NCBI GenBank assembly: GCA_007129775.1
Contig: SKUV01000196.1
Span: forward strand, 1-15,872
DNA from: Paracoccaceae bacterium
Lineage (GTDB): Bacteria; Pseudomonadota; Alphaproteobacteria; Rhodobacterales; Rhodobacteraceae
DNA: 15,872 nt
Direction: 5' to 3'
Below, piece by piece: positions 5,768 through 13,894 of the stretch. A program made the position numbers and the translations under genes. The notes beneath the pieces were generated by a model, which made no database searches, was not told the DNA's origin, and saw nothing but the letters and a program-made list of their open reading frames with translations. The stretch's first letter is position 1. Each line of letters starts with the position of its first letter.

Positions 5768-6321
5768 GCGCCGATGCTTTCAACCGTCAGGTTGCCATTG
5801 GTATAGACGCAGATGTCGGCGGCGATGGCCATGGCCTTGCGCGCAATGGCCTCGGCGTCCAGATCGGTCTCCATCAGCCCCCGCGCGGCAGCTAGCGCAT
5901 ACATCCCGCCCGAGCCGATGGCGGTGACGTCATGCTCCGGCTCCAGCACATCGCCCGCGCCGGTCACCACATAGAGCCCGGCGCCGTCGGTCACGATGAG
6001 GAAGGCCTCCAGCTTCTGCAGATACTTGTCGGTGCGCCAGTCCTTGGCCAGATCCACCGCGGCGCGCTGCAACTGGCCGGGGCTGGCCTCCAGCTTTTTC
6101 TCCAGCCGCTCCAGCAGGGTAAAGGCATCCGCTGTCGATCCTGCGAAACCGGCCACCACCTCGGCCCCACCGGGGGCGAGGCGCCGCACCTTGCGCGCAG
6201 TGCCCTTGATGACGGTCTGGCCGAGGCTCACTTGTCCGTCGCCGGCCACGACCACGCGACCACTCCGGCGGACCGCCAGAATGGTCGTTCCGTGCCAGCC
6301 GGGAAACATCCCCTCGGCCAT
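5764..6321 (-). CDS. hslV: HslV, peptidase subunit of the HslUV (ClpQY) protease
   Basis: HslV is a dodecameric threonine peptidase related to the proteasome beta subunit. The 185-residue product has the leader MAEGMFPGWHG and then TTILAVRRSGRVVVAGDGQVSLGQTVIKGTARKVRRL, where the first Thr (residue 12) corresponds to the catalytic N-terminal Thr of E. coli HslV; the conserved Lys and Arg residues that follow and GFAGSTADAFTLLERLE are present, as is the C-terminal YTNGNLTVESI. No start codon lies directly before TT, so an 11-residue propeptide must be removed to expose the nucleophile, a feature of alphaproteobacterial and some other HslV. The start is 5 bp after the trxA stop without a clear ribosome site (coupled translation), and the stop overlaps the next gene as GTGA. 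Confidence 0.98.
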   Translation of the reverse strand: MAEGMFPGWHGTTILAVRRSGRVVVAGDGQVSLGQTVIKGTARKVRRLAPGGAEVVAGFAGSTADAFTLLERLEKKLEASPGQLQRAAVDLAKDWRTDKYLQKLEAFLIVTDGAGLYVVTGAGDVLEPEHDVTAIGSGGMYALAAARGLMETDLDAEAIARKAMAIAADICVYTNGNLTVESIGA

Positions 6322-6326
6322 CGCGG

Positions 6327-6647
6327 TCAGATCGACCCGTCGATCCAGGTTTGCAGCGCCGCCTTGGGCGCCGCGCCGACCTTGTTGGACACCACCTGCC
6401 CGTCCTTGAACAGAAACAGCGCCGGAATGCCGCGAATGCCCATCTGGGCGGGGGTGGCGGGGTTGTCGTCCACATTGACCTTAACGATCTTGACGCGGCC
6501 GGCGTATTCCTCTGAAAGCTCTTCCAGCGCGGGGCCGATCTGCTTGCAGGGGCCGCACCATTCGGCCCAGAAATCCACCACAACGGGGATTTCGGAATTC
6601 TTCACTTCGGCGTCGAATGTCGCATCGGTCACGGCGGTGGTGGGCAT
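6327..6647 (-). CDS. trxA: Thioredoxin TrxA
   Basis: This 106-residue cytosolic thioredoxin reduces disulfides in enzymes such as ribonucleotide reductase and methionine sulfoxide reductase. It carries the active site WAEWCGPCKQIGP (CGPC at about residues 30-34), the buried Asp (VVDFWAEW), the cis-proline loop GIRGIPALFLF, and the end helix AALQTWIDG. Length and motifs are those of canonical TrxA. ATG 6647 has an AGGAGA ribosome site at 6654-6659 and a promoter just upstream. Position directly after addA is usual in Rhodobacteraceae. It heads the trxA-hslV-membrane protein unit. Confidence 0.97.
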   Translation of the reverse strand: MPTTAVTDATFDAEVKNSEIPVVVDFWAEWCGPCKQIGPALEELSEEYAGRVKIVKVNVDDNPATPAQMGIRGIPALFLFKDGQVVSNKVGAAPKAALQTWIDGSI

Positions 6648-6673
6648 GGGCTTTCTCCTGTCTGGTTGGCAGA

Positions 6674-6702
6674 TACCTATGGACGCGTCGCCGGCGGGTC
6701 AA
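6674..6702 (-). promoter_or_regulatory. trxA promoter overlapping the addA stop
   Basis: On the minus strand TTGACC (6697-6702) and TAGGTA (6674-6679) are spaced by exactly 17 bp (5/6 and 3/6 matches to sigma-70). The -35 covers the addA TGA stop at 6699-6701. Predicted transcription start is near 6667, giving a leader of about 20 bases that contains the trxA ribosome site. This is the best-formed promoter in the window. Confidence 0.6.
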
Positions 6703-9700
6703 GCGCCGCCGCTGCGCAGGGCGGCAGCGTCCAACAGCGCCTCGGGCAGGGGCATCAACCGGGGCGCGGCGGTCCACAAAAGCGCGGCCTCCACCCGGCG
6801 GTCGGGAAACACCTGTGCCAGGGCGGCGCGATAGGCGGCCATCTGCCGCAGAAGGCCCTCGGGCACCTCCTCCGGCGTCTCGGGCAGCACGGCGTTTGAT
6901 TTGTAATCCACCGCCAGCACGCGGTCGGGCCCGACGATCAGCCGGTCGATCGTCCCCAGGAGCCGGCGGTCCTGGAATTCCGCAGTAATCTCAACCTCGG
7001 CGAGCGTTCCGGGCGCGAACAGAAACGCGAGCTCCGCCGCGTCGAGCACCCGGCGCGCCTCGATAAGAAGGGTGGCGCGCCGGGCGGCGTCGGGCTCCGA
7101 GTCCTCCCCGTCTTCGCGCAGAAGCGCGTCGCCGATCTGGTCCCAGTCCGTGCGTGGCCATGCGGGCAGATGTTCGAGCAGCCGGTGAAGCTGCCGGCCC
7201 CGGCGCATCGCTTCCTGCTGCGGCAGCGCCGCGCCTTCGCCCGGCAGCACCTTCGCACCCCCCAGATCGGAGGGGCTGAGCGGGCCGGGGGCATGGGATG
7301 GCTGTGGTGCCGGGGCCCGCGACCAGCCGGGCAAGGCCGGTGGGGGCGGGTCCGTGTGGCGATCTTCCGTCGTTGGCAGGGGGTCTGGCCAGTCGCCATG
7401 TTGCAGCCGCAGACCCTTGCCGAAGTGAAAATTCTCCGCCACCGCGCCGGCATGGCCCATCGCTTCGGCCACCTGATCATACCAGCAATCGCCTTGGTCT
7501 ACATCGCCCGCCGCGGCCACGACCAGCCAGCTTTCGGCCCGGGTCATGGCGACATAGAGCAGCCGCGCGCGTTCGTCGGTCTGCGCCGCGGCCACCTCTT
7601 CGCGGATCTTTTCGAGGGCAGGCGGGTTCTGATCCGAGGGCATCGCCCATGCGACGCCCCCGCCCGGCATGGGATACAGGTCGCGCCCCCGCGGGGCCCG
7701 CCGCGCCGCCGTGTCGGGCAGAAACACCACCGGCGCCTCCAGCCCCTTGGCGCCATGCACCGTCATCACCCGGATCCGGTTGCCCGCACTGTCGAGCTGG
7801 CGCTTGATCGTCACCTCGCCCGATTGCAGCCATGTCAGAAAACCGGTGAGGCTCGGCACCTCCGTGGCCTCGTAGCCCAGCGCCTGATGCAGCAGTGCGT
7901 CGATCCCGTCCTCGGCCTCGGACCCCAGCCGCGCGAGTAGCCGGCGGCGTCCGTCATGGCGGGTCAGGATGCGTTCCAGCAGGTCGTAGGGACGCAGAAA
8001 ATCGGCACTGTTCAACAAATCAGAGACGATTTCGCGCGTCGTCGCCGCCTCCGGAAGCGCGCTGTCGCGCAGGGCCTGCCAGAGCGTGCCGAGCCGATCA
8101 CAGGCCAGCCGAAACAGCGCATCCTCCGACCAGCCCAGCAGCGGCGCGCGCAGCGCCTCGGCCAGCGCCAGATCGTCCTCGGGCAGGTTCAGGAACGCCA
8201 GCAGCGAGGTCAGATCCTTCACCGCCAGTTCGGCGGCAAGGTTCATCCGGTCGGCCCCGGCGATGGGCAGACCGAGCGCCTTGCAGGCGCGGATGATATG
8301 GTAGAACAGCCCAGAGCGGCGCTGCACGAGGATCAGCACATCCCCCGCCCGCATCCGCCGCGCGCCACCGTTGGCCGGAATCGCCGTGCCTTCCGCCAGC
8401 ATCCGGGCGATTTCCGTGGCGATGCGCCGTGCAAGCCGTGCGTCATGGTGTTCGTCGGTGACGATGTCCACCGGGTCGAACCAGTTTCGGGGCTCCTGCG
8501 CCTCGGCCTTGGGGATCGCGGGCCAGAGGTCCACCCGCCCCGGCATCGCACCGTGAAAGGCGATGTGGCTGACCGCCCCGCCCAGCCCGGCCCCGCGCGC
8601 ATCGTCGAAGGCTTCATCGACCAGCCGCAGGATCGCGTTGGAGGACCGGAACGAATGCTCCAGCACCAGTTCCGCCAAAGGCACGCCCATCGCCCCGAGC
8701 CGGCCCGCGAAATGGGCGCGCATCCGGTCGAAGGCGGCCAAATCGGCGCCCTGAAAGGAATAGATCGACTGTTTCTTGTCACCCACGACAAAGATCGTCC
8801 GCTCGGCCCCCTCGGCCCCCTGCCCGGCGGTGAATTCCTGCGTCAGAAGTTCGATCACCGCCCATTGCTCGGGGCTGGTGTCCTGCGCCTCGTCCACGAG
8901 GATGTGATCCACCCCGCCATCGAGCTTGAACAGCACCCATTGCGCCACCGACGGGTCCGACAGCAGGCGCCGCGCGCCGAGGATCAGATCGTCGAAATCC
9001 AGCCAGCCCATGCGCGCCTTCCGGCCCTCGTAGGCCCGCAGGAAGACATCGGCAAATCGCTGCAGCGCCTCGGTCTTGAACGCGGCGGCAAGGGCAAGGC
9101 GGTGCGGGCGCGCCCCGTCCACCCGGGCCATGAGCGCATTGAGCGGGTCGAGGGCCGGACCGAGCCGCGCGCGGGTGTCCTTGGTCGGGAAGCTGCCGAT
9201 CTTGGCGGCGAAGGGGGCTTTAGCCCCGGCGCCGAACAGAAACAGGCTCTCCAGCGTCTCCAGATCCGTCACTGACCAGCCGTCGCGGGACAGATTCCGC
9301 AGCCGCTTGGCGGCTTTCACATCATTCGAAGACCCGGAATCGAGCACCGGCAGCAGATCGCCGATCAGCGCGCGCTCGCTGCCCAGAAACACCTCTGCCA
9401 GCAGCGCGCCTGTGTCATACTCCGGCGGCAGGCCGAACATCTCGCGGATCGCCGCGCCGTCGCGCTTTTCCGCCAGCGCCGCGCGGTGGCGCACGATCTC
9501 GGCGGCGAGCCGGTCGAACCCCTCGCCCAGCGGATAGCGCGCCAGCCCGTCCAGCGCCGCCGGGTGCCGCTCGGCCAGATCCTCGATCACATCGTCGCGC
9601 AGCAAGGTCATGGTGCGCTCGTCAATCTCCGTAAAGCCCGGCGACAGGCCGGCCTCCAGCGGAAAGCGGCGCAGCAGTCCGGCGCAGAAGGCGTGGATCG

Positions 9701-10067
9701 TCTGGATCTTCAGCCCGCCCGGCGTTTCGATCGCGCTGGCAAAGAGACGCCGGGCGCGTGCCAGCGTGGCCGCGTCAACCGGCCCCTCGGCGCCGCGGTC
9801 CAGCAATTCCTGACGCAGCGCCCCATCGTCCAGCATCGCCCATGCGCCAAGACGCTGGAACAGCCGGTTCTGCATCTCGGCCGCGGCGGCCTTGGTATAG
9901 GTCAGGCACAGGATGCGCTGGGGCGCCACCCCGCGCAGCAAGAGCCGCGCCACCCGGTCGGTCAGAACCCGCGTCTTGCCCGAGCCCGCATTGGCCGACA
10001 GCCACGTGGAGGCTGCGGGGTCGGCCGCCTGCACCTGCCGTTCGCTGGCGTCGTCGCGTGGCGTCAT
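6699..10067 (-). CDS. addA: AddA, helicase-nuclease subunit of AddAB double-strand-break repair enzyme
   Basis: AddA is the UvrD-family 3'-5' helicase with a C-terminal nuclease that, with AddB, resects DNA breaks for RecA loading (the RecBCD counterpart). The 1122-residue product shows the Q-motif/Walker A region SANAGSGKTRVLTDRV (about 24-38), motif Ia LTYTKAAAAEM, Walker B LVDEAQDTSPEQW (about 390), motif III VGDKKQSIYSFQGAD (about 427), motif IV LEHSFRSS, motif V VMTVHGAKGLEAPVV (about 767), and motif VI RLLYVAMTRAESW (about 835). The RecB-type nuclease is seen as LLGTIDRLI and VLAVDYKSN (about 1038-1056). I chose ATG 10067 because its ATGA overlaps the addB stop; a longer in-frame start at 10115 would sit deep in addB and adds a tail without homology. 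No frameshift is seen. Confidence 0.97.
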   Translation of the reverse strand: MTPRDDASERQVQAADPAASTWLSANAGSGKTRVLTDRVARLLLRGVAPQRILCLTYTKAAAAEMQNRLFQRLGAWAMLDDGALRQELLDRGAEGPVDAATLARARRLFASAIETPGGLKIQTIHAFCAGLLRRFPLEAGLSPGFTEIDERTMTLLRDDVIEDLAERHPAALDGLARYPLGEGFDRLAAEIVRHRAALAEKRDGAAIREMFGLPPEYDTGALLAEVFLGSERALIGDLLPVLDSGSSNDVKAAKRLRNLSRDGWSVTDLETLESLFLFGAGAKAPFAAKIGSFPTKDTRARLGPALDPLNALMARVDGARPHRLALAAAFKTEALQRFADVFLRAYEGRKARMGWLDFDDLILGARRLLSDPSVAQWVLFKLDGGVDHILVDEAQDTSPEQWAVIELLTQEFTAGQGAEGAERTIFVVGDKKQSIYSFQGADLAAFDRMRAHFAGRLGAMGVPLAELVLEHSFRSSNAILRLVDEAFDDARGAGLGGAVSHIAFHGAMPGRVDLWPAIPKAEAQEPRNWFDPVDIVTDEHHDARLARRIATEIARMLAEGTAIPANGGARRMRAGDVLILVQRRSGLFYHIIRACKALGLPIAGADRMNLAAELAVKDLTSLLAFLNLPEDDLALAEALRAPLLGWSEDALFRLACDRLGTLWQALRDSALPEAATTREIVSDLLNSADFLRPYDLLERILTRHDGRRRLLARLGSEAEDGIDALLHQALGYEATEVPSLTGFLTWLQSGEVTIKRQLDSAGNRIRVMTVHGAKGLEAPVVFLPDTAARRAPRGRDLYPMPGGGVAWAMPSDQNPPALEKIREEVAAAQTDERARLLYVAMTRAESWLVVAAAGDVDQGDCWYDQVAEAMGHAGAVAENFHFGKGLRLQHGDWPDPLPTTEDRHTDPPPPALPGWSRAPAPQPSHAPGPLSPSDLGGAKVLPGEGAALPQQEAMRRGRQLHRLLEHLPAWPRTDWDQIGDALLREDGEDSEPDAARRATLLIEARRVLDAAELAFLFAPGTLAEVEITAEFQDRRLLGTIDRLIVGPDRVLAVDYKSNAVLPETPEEVPEGLLRQMAAYRAALAQVFPDRRVEAALLWTAAPRLMPLPEALLDAAALRSGGA

Positions 10068-13051
10068 TCGTGATCCCCCACATCCAGCGGCCGGGGCGCA
10101 TCGCTTGTTTGCCATTCGCCGAAGCGGGCGAGGTGGTCGTAATCGCCCGCAAGCCCCTCTCGCAGGACAGCGCGGCGCGCGGCATAGCCCTGTGCGAGGT
10201 TCTGATAGGCGGCGATGAGGGTTTCCAGTTCGGTCCAGATTTCAGCGGTCATGCCCGGCTCCAGCCTGGTTTCGACCCGCTTGGGGTCGCGCGCGGACAG
10301 GCCGACATAGGTGATCGCGGCGACCTCGCGGGGGCCGAGCGCCTCCCACGCGCCCTCCTCGGCCATCGCGGCTTCCAGCAGCAATTGCTTGTCGAAATGG
10401 CGTTGCTGGCGCTCGTTCGGTGGCGTGCCGGTCTTGTAGTCGAGGATATGCAACCGCCCGTCGGGCAGGCTGTCGATCCGGTCGGGCCGCGCGGTAAGGG
10501 TAAAGCCCAGCCGCTCCAGCCGCGCGGCGCCTTTCACCTCCAGCAATTCCGGCGTGCCGTCATGGGCGGCCTCCCACGCCAGAAACGTGTCGGCGACCTT
10601 GTCCATCTGCGCCAGCCACAGCCGCCGCGCTGTGGCCCATGGCACTGATTCGGCCAGCGTCGCCTCTGTCACCGCAAGCAGGCGGGCGCGCTCGTCCGGC
10701 GCCTCGCCCGCGCCGTGCACGAAACGCTCCACCACCTTGTGCAGCACCGACCCGCGCAGAAGAGCATCGGGCGATTTGTGCAGCGGGTCCAGTGGATAGA
10801 GCCGCAGGACATGGCGGGCATAAACGGAATAAGGGTCCCGAATCAGCCGGGTGATCGCTGTGACCGGCAGTTCGGCGGGCCGCGCCGCCAACGGGGGCCG
10901 GGGGGCCGGCCGCGGCTCGGGCGGTTCGGGCCGGTAATCGGCTTCCAGTTCGGACGCCAGTGCGAGCCAACGCGCCCCGCGGGCCTGCATCGCGGCCAGC
11001 GCGGCCGGGCCTGCGGTGTCTGGCAGCCCGCCCAGAAGGTTCGTCAGCCGGTTGAGCCAGCGCGACGGCACGCATTCGGCCTCGGCATCGCGCTGGGCGC
11101 GCGACAGAACCACCTCCGGCGCACAGGCGGCTTGCTGGAAGTCATGCGCCGAAAGCCCGATCCGCCGCTCGGGCAGCAACAATCCCGCCTGCGCCCGCAT
11201 CGCCCGGTTCAGCCACGGATCCGGCGGCGGGGTTTCGGGCCAGATGCCCTCGTTCAGCCCTGCGAGGATGACAAGCTCCGCCCCCTGCACCCGGGCCTCC
11301 AGCGTGCCCCAGATCATGATGTCGGGATGCGGCTGCACCGGGTCACGCACCTCCCGGCCGCGCATCAGCCCGTTGAAAAGCGCGGCATAATCGGCCGGCG
11401 TCATCGGCCCGCCGTGGGGGGCTTCAGTGCGCAGGGCATCGCAGAGCCGCCGCGCCTCCTGCCCGGCGGGCTCGTCCCACAACGCGCCGGCGGGGGCGCC
11501 CTCGGGGCCCGCGGCAAGTGCTTCGGCAAGGGCGAGGTGGCGCGCGACATGGGCCTCCAGCGGCAAGGGCTCATCGGGCTCCAGCTCGTCCAGCAGCGGC
11601 GCGAGCCACGCCACCCATGGGACGGCGCCCGCCGGGGCCAGTTTGCCCTCTGCCCAGACCTCCAGCGCGGCGGCATCGGGAAAGGGCGGGCCGTGGCGGC
11701 GCAGGTGCCGCTCCAGCGCGCGGGTCAGCAGCAGATGCGGCCCGCGCCCCGGCCCGGAATGGGCCAGCGGATGCTTCAGCAGGATGACGAGTGCCGCCGC
11801 TGTCAGCCGCGCGCCGAAAAGGGCCGCCACATGGCGCAGAAACCGGCCCGGGGCCGACAGCGACAGCGGGCGGCCCGCGCTGTCGTCGGGCAGGATGCCC
11901 CAGCGGTCGAGCGCCGCGGTCACCTGCCGGGTCAGGGTACGGTCGGGGGTGACGAGGGCCGCGCGCCGACCGGTCTCGGCGGCCTCGCGCAGGATGAGAG
12001 CGATGGCCAGCGCCTCGGAGCGGGGGGCGGGCGCCTCGATCAGCGTCATCCGCTGCGTTGCGGCGCCCAGATCACCCAGCCCGGCGCCCTCGGCGCGCCA
12101 CTGGTCGGTTACCGGCGCGGGCCGCATGGCCAGTGAAATCAGACGGTTGCGCGCCGGATCAGGGGCGGTGTCACGGGCCCATGGCTGCACGTCCTCCGGG
12201 CTCAGCCCAAGCGCGCCGAGCAGGCGGTGGAACCTGAACTGCGGATGATCCTCGGCCGAAATCGCCCGCTCCAGGCTTTGCCATGCCGCCGCCGGCATGT
12301 GGGAATCGAACCCGGGCAGGACAAGCGCGCCTTGCGGCAGCCGGGCCACCGCCTGCATGAGCCTTGCGGTCGTCCCGCGCGACCCGGTGGAGCCCGCGAT
12401 GATGATCGGATGGCCGGGCGGCGCGGTCTGCCACCCTGCGATCAAATGATCGGCAGCGCGTCGCTGGCGCGCCTCGGCATCCGGCGGGGCGTCCGGCCCG
12501 AACCAGCGGGACACGAGGCGGATGAAGGTAAGGCTGCGTTCCCAGTGCCGGGCATGATCGGCGATGTCGAGCCCGGCCAGCGCTTCGGGGGCGACGCCCT
12601 CGCCCTGCATCTCGGCCATCAGGCGCGCGAGGCTTTCGGCGAGATCGTGGATCGCGGCGCGCGGGGCCAGTTCCGGCGCGGTGTCGAGCAGCCGGGCGAT
12701 CAGCTGCGCCAGTTCCAGCTTGCGGCGCAGGGCGGGGACGGGCGGCGGCAGCCCGGGAATCGCCGCGTCCTGGCCCAGATCGGTGACGAGTCGGAGGCGG
12801 GGAAGAAGCCGCGCGCCCTCGGCGGCCAGAAGCGCGGCGATGCGCCGCTGCATCCGGCGGGTGTTGACCCAGACCTCGACGCGGGCAAGGGCTTCGGGCG
12901 GCATATGGGCGGTTCGTGCCAGCAATCCCTGCGCGAGATGCCGGGCAAAATCCGCTCCGGGCGGCAGAGCAAAGACGCGCGGAGCGGACTGGGACAGGGC
13001 TGCAAACACGTTTTCGGTCTCGATGCGGGTGACGGGCGGTGCCGAATGCAT
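10064..13051 (-). CDS. addB: AddB, second subunit of AddAB helicase-nuclease (alphaproteobacterial type)
   Basis: The 995-residue product matches alphaproteobacterial AddB: RVFALPPGADFARHLAQGL near residue 25, IIIAGSTGSRGTTARLMQAVARLPQGALVLPGFD (about 215-250), VILAGLNEGIWPE in the inactive helicase domain (about 595), LLPERRIGLSAHDF, ITRLIRDPYSVYARHVLRL (about 730), and a PD-(D/E)XK nuclease with LGFTLTARPDRID and HILDYKTGTPP (about 850-875). No true Walker A GKT is present, as expected for AddB, whose helicase half reads Chi-like sites rather than pumping. The whole protein has only three cysteines, none in the nuclease domain, so the four-Cys iron-sulfur cluster of Firmicute AddB is absent. 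ATG 13051 has no ribosome site; a promoter-like pair upstream suggests a leaderless start. It is coupled to addA by ATGA. Confidence 0.96.
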   Translation of the reverse strand: MHSAPPVTRIETENVFAALSQSAPRVFALPPGADFARHLAQGLLARTAHMPPEALARVEVWVNTRRMQRRIAALLAAEGARLLPRLRLVTDLGQDAAIPGLPPPVPALRRKLELAQLIARLLDTAPELAPRAAIHDLAESLARLMAEMQGEGVAPEALAGLDIADHARHWERSLTFIRLVSRWFGPDAPPDAEARQRRAADHLIAGWQTAPPGHPIIIAGSTGSRGTTARLMQAVARLPQGALVLPGFDSHMPAAAWQSLERAISAEDHPQFRFHRLLGALGLSPEDVQPWARDTAPDPARNRLISLAMRPAPVTDQWRAEGAGLGDLGAATQRMTLIEAPAPRSEALAIALILREAAETGRRAALVTPDRTLTRQVTAALDRWGILPDDSAGRPLSLSAPGRFLRHVAALFGARLTAAALVILLKHPLAHSGPGRGPHLLLTRALERHLRRHGPPFPDAAALEVWAEGKLAPAGAVPWVAWLAPLLDELEPDEPLPLEAHVARHLALAEALAAGPEGAPAGALWDEPAGQEARRLCDALRTEAPHGGPMTPADYAALFNGLMRGREVRDPVQPHPDIMIWGTLEARVQGAELVILAGLNEGIWPETPPPDPWLNRAMRAQAGLLLPERRIGLSAHDFQQAACAPEVVLSRAQRDAEAECVPSRWLNRLTNLLGGLPDTAGPAALAAMQARGARWLALASELEADYRPEPPEPRPAPRPPLAARPAELPVTAITRLIRDPYSVYARHVLRLYPLDPLHKSPDALLRGSVLHKVVERFVHGAGEAPDERARLLAVTEATLAESVPWATARRLWLAQMDKVADTFLAWEAAHDGTPELLEVKGAARLERLGFTLTARPDRIDSLPDGRLHILDYKTGTPPNERQQRHFDKQLLLEAAMAEEGAWEALGPREVAAITYVGLSARDPKRVETRLEPGMTAEIWTELETLIAAYQNLAQGYAARRAVLREGLAGDYDHLARFGEWQTSDAPRPLDVGDHE

Positions 13052-13202
13052 TGCGGCAGCCTGTCAGCCCCGGCGCGCCGGTGCAAGGCCGCGGCGGGGG
13101 AAGGTCGCGTGCCGCAATGGTCCGGTGTGTTTCTGCACAACGGATCGCGGCCGGGCTTTTCGGTGGCCAATCCCGATGGCCCCGACTGCGAGGGCGGTGG
13201 CG
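13052..13202. other. Short spacer between tsaE and addB
   Basis: The 151 bp contain the addB promoter candidate and a 10-bp inverted repeat: CATTGCGGCA at 13049-13058 (covering the addB start) and TGCCGCAATG at 13110-13119. A plus-strand frame (VPQWSGVFLHNGSRPGFSV) is open here but has no recognisable family and no ribosome site, so it is not called as a gene. No remnant of the phosphotransferase or nucleotidyltransferase expected here could be read in any frame. Confidence 0.5.
13058..13086 (-). promoter_or_regulatory. Candidate addB promoter, leaderless arrangement
   Basis: On the minus strand TTGCAC (13081-13086) and CAGGCT (13058-13063) are spaced 17 bp, and CAGGCT is followed by six bases and then the addB ATG. 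Transcription would start at or next to the A of ATG. No Shine-Dalgarno is visible. The spacer contains the 12-bp GC palindrome CCGGCGCGCCGG (13070-13081). Confidence 0.45.
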
Positions 13203-13694
13203 TCAGGCCGCGGGCGGGGACAGCGCGGTGACGAGGCGGGCCGGGCCGCGCGCGATGAGCCGCCGTGCCTCCGGCGATTCGGGGCAAAGGGCCAGATGCA
13301 GGTGGAGCGCCGCGGCGCCCGGCTCCAGCGGGCCGAGCCGGTCGGGCCATTCCACGAGGCAGAGTGCGGTGTCGAATGCGGCGACGAGCCCCAGCTCCTC
13401 GATTTCCTGCGGATCATGCAGCCGATAGAGATCGGCGTGCCAGATCTCCAGCGGGCCGGCGGCATAGGTCTGCACGAGCGTGAAGGTGGGCGAGGGGATA
13501 TCCTCGGGCGGCTCGCCGGCCCGGCGCTGAAGCGCGCGGATCACGGCGCGGGCAAGATGGGTCTTTCCCGCGCCGATGCCGCCTGAAAGCAGGATCGTAT
13601 CCCCGGCGCACAGGGACGCCGCGATGCGTTCGGCCAGCGCATCGGTCGCCGCGCTGGTGCCCAGATGAAGTATCAGATCTGCAGGCTCGGTCAT
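13203..13694 (-). CDS. tsaE: TsaE, ATPase for tRNA threonylcarbamoyladenosine (t6A) synthesis
   Basis: TsaE is the small P-loop ATPase that regenerates the TsaD-TsaB complex while it transfers the threonylcarbamoyl group to A37 of ANN-decoding tRNAs. The 163-residue product has Walker A LSGGIGAGKTHLAR (about 36-49), the family motifs SPTFTLVQTY (about 68-77) and HADLYRL (about 86-92), and the Walker-B-like VEWPDRLG (about 114-121). The length is typical, and the protein is not fused to a phosphotransferase as in some alphaproteobacteria. ATG 13694 has no ribosome site, and a promoter-like pair places the transcript start at the ATG. Relatives usually carry two sugar-phosphate genes between tsaE and addB; here only a 151-bp spacer remains. 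Confidence 0.96.
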   Translation of the reverse strand: MTEPADLILHLGTSAATDALAERIAASLCAGDTILLSGGIGAGKTHLARAVIRALQRRAGEPPEDIPSPTFTLVQTYAAGPLEIWHADLYRLHDPQEIEELGLVAAFDTALCLVEWPDRLGPLEPGAAALHLHLALCPESPEARRLIARGPARLVTALSPPAA

Positions 13695-13894
13695 TGCACA
13701 GCCCTACCGCAGGCGCGGGCGGTCGCAAAGGGCGCGACGTCCGGCCCTGACTTCGTGTGGCGCTTGATGCGGGACCGGCCGGCTCGCGCCCCTCCGCCCG
13801 AAGCCATTTGCCATAGCGTTTGCTGCAGCCCGGATATCCGCCGCCGGAGGGCTGGATGGCCCTTGCCGAATGCGGCTCAGCGCCGCTCCGGTAC
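13695..13894. other. Non-coding spacer between the multi-PAS gene and tsaE
   Basis: The 200 bp hold the tsaE promoter candidate, a palindrome CGGATATCCG at 13831-13840, and a small stem GCGGC-TCAGC-GCCGC (13872-13886) just after the PAS gene stop without a T-tract. A short minus-strand frame starting MANGFGRRG has no ribosome site or family resemblance and is not called. Confidence 0.45.
13701..13728 (-). promoter_or_regulatory. Candidate tsaE promoter, leaderless arrangement
   Basis: TTGCGA (13723-13728) and TAGGGC (13701-13706) on the minus strand are spaced 16 bp, followed by six bases (TGTGCA) and the tsaE ATG. This is the same geometry as upstream of addB, and again no ribosome site is present. 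Confidence 0.45.

Noticed and set aside
7956..9275. Long plus-strand frame opposite addA, and similar ones opposite addB (10715-12136)
   Set aside because: Antisense openings caused by third-position G/C; composition is Arg/Gln/His-rich with no domain, and AddA/AddB motifs are clear on the minus strand.
10068..10115. Longer addA start adding 16 residues
   Set aside because: The ATG at 10067 gives the ATGA overlap with addB and the normal AddA N-terminus; the extra residues are addB coding sequence in another frame.
13704..13811. Small minus-strand frame MANGFGRRG... upstream of tsaE
   Set aside because: No ribosome site, no family resemblance, Arg/Pro-rich composition typical of GC-rich non-coding sequence.
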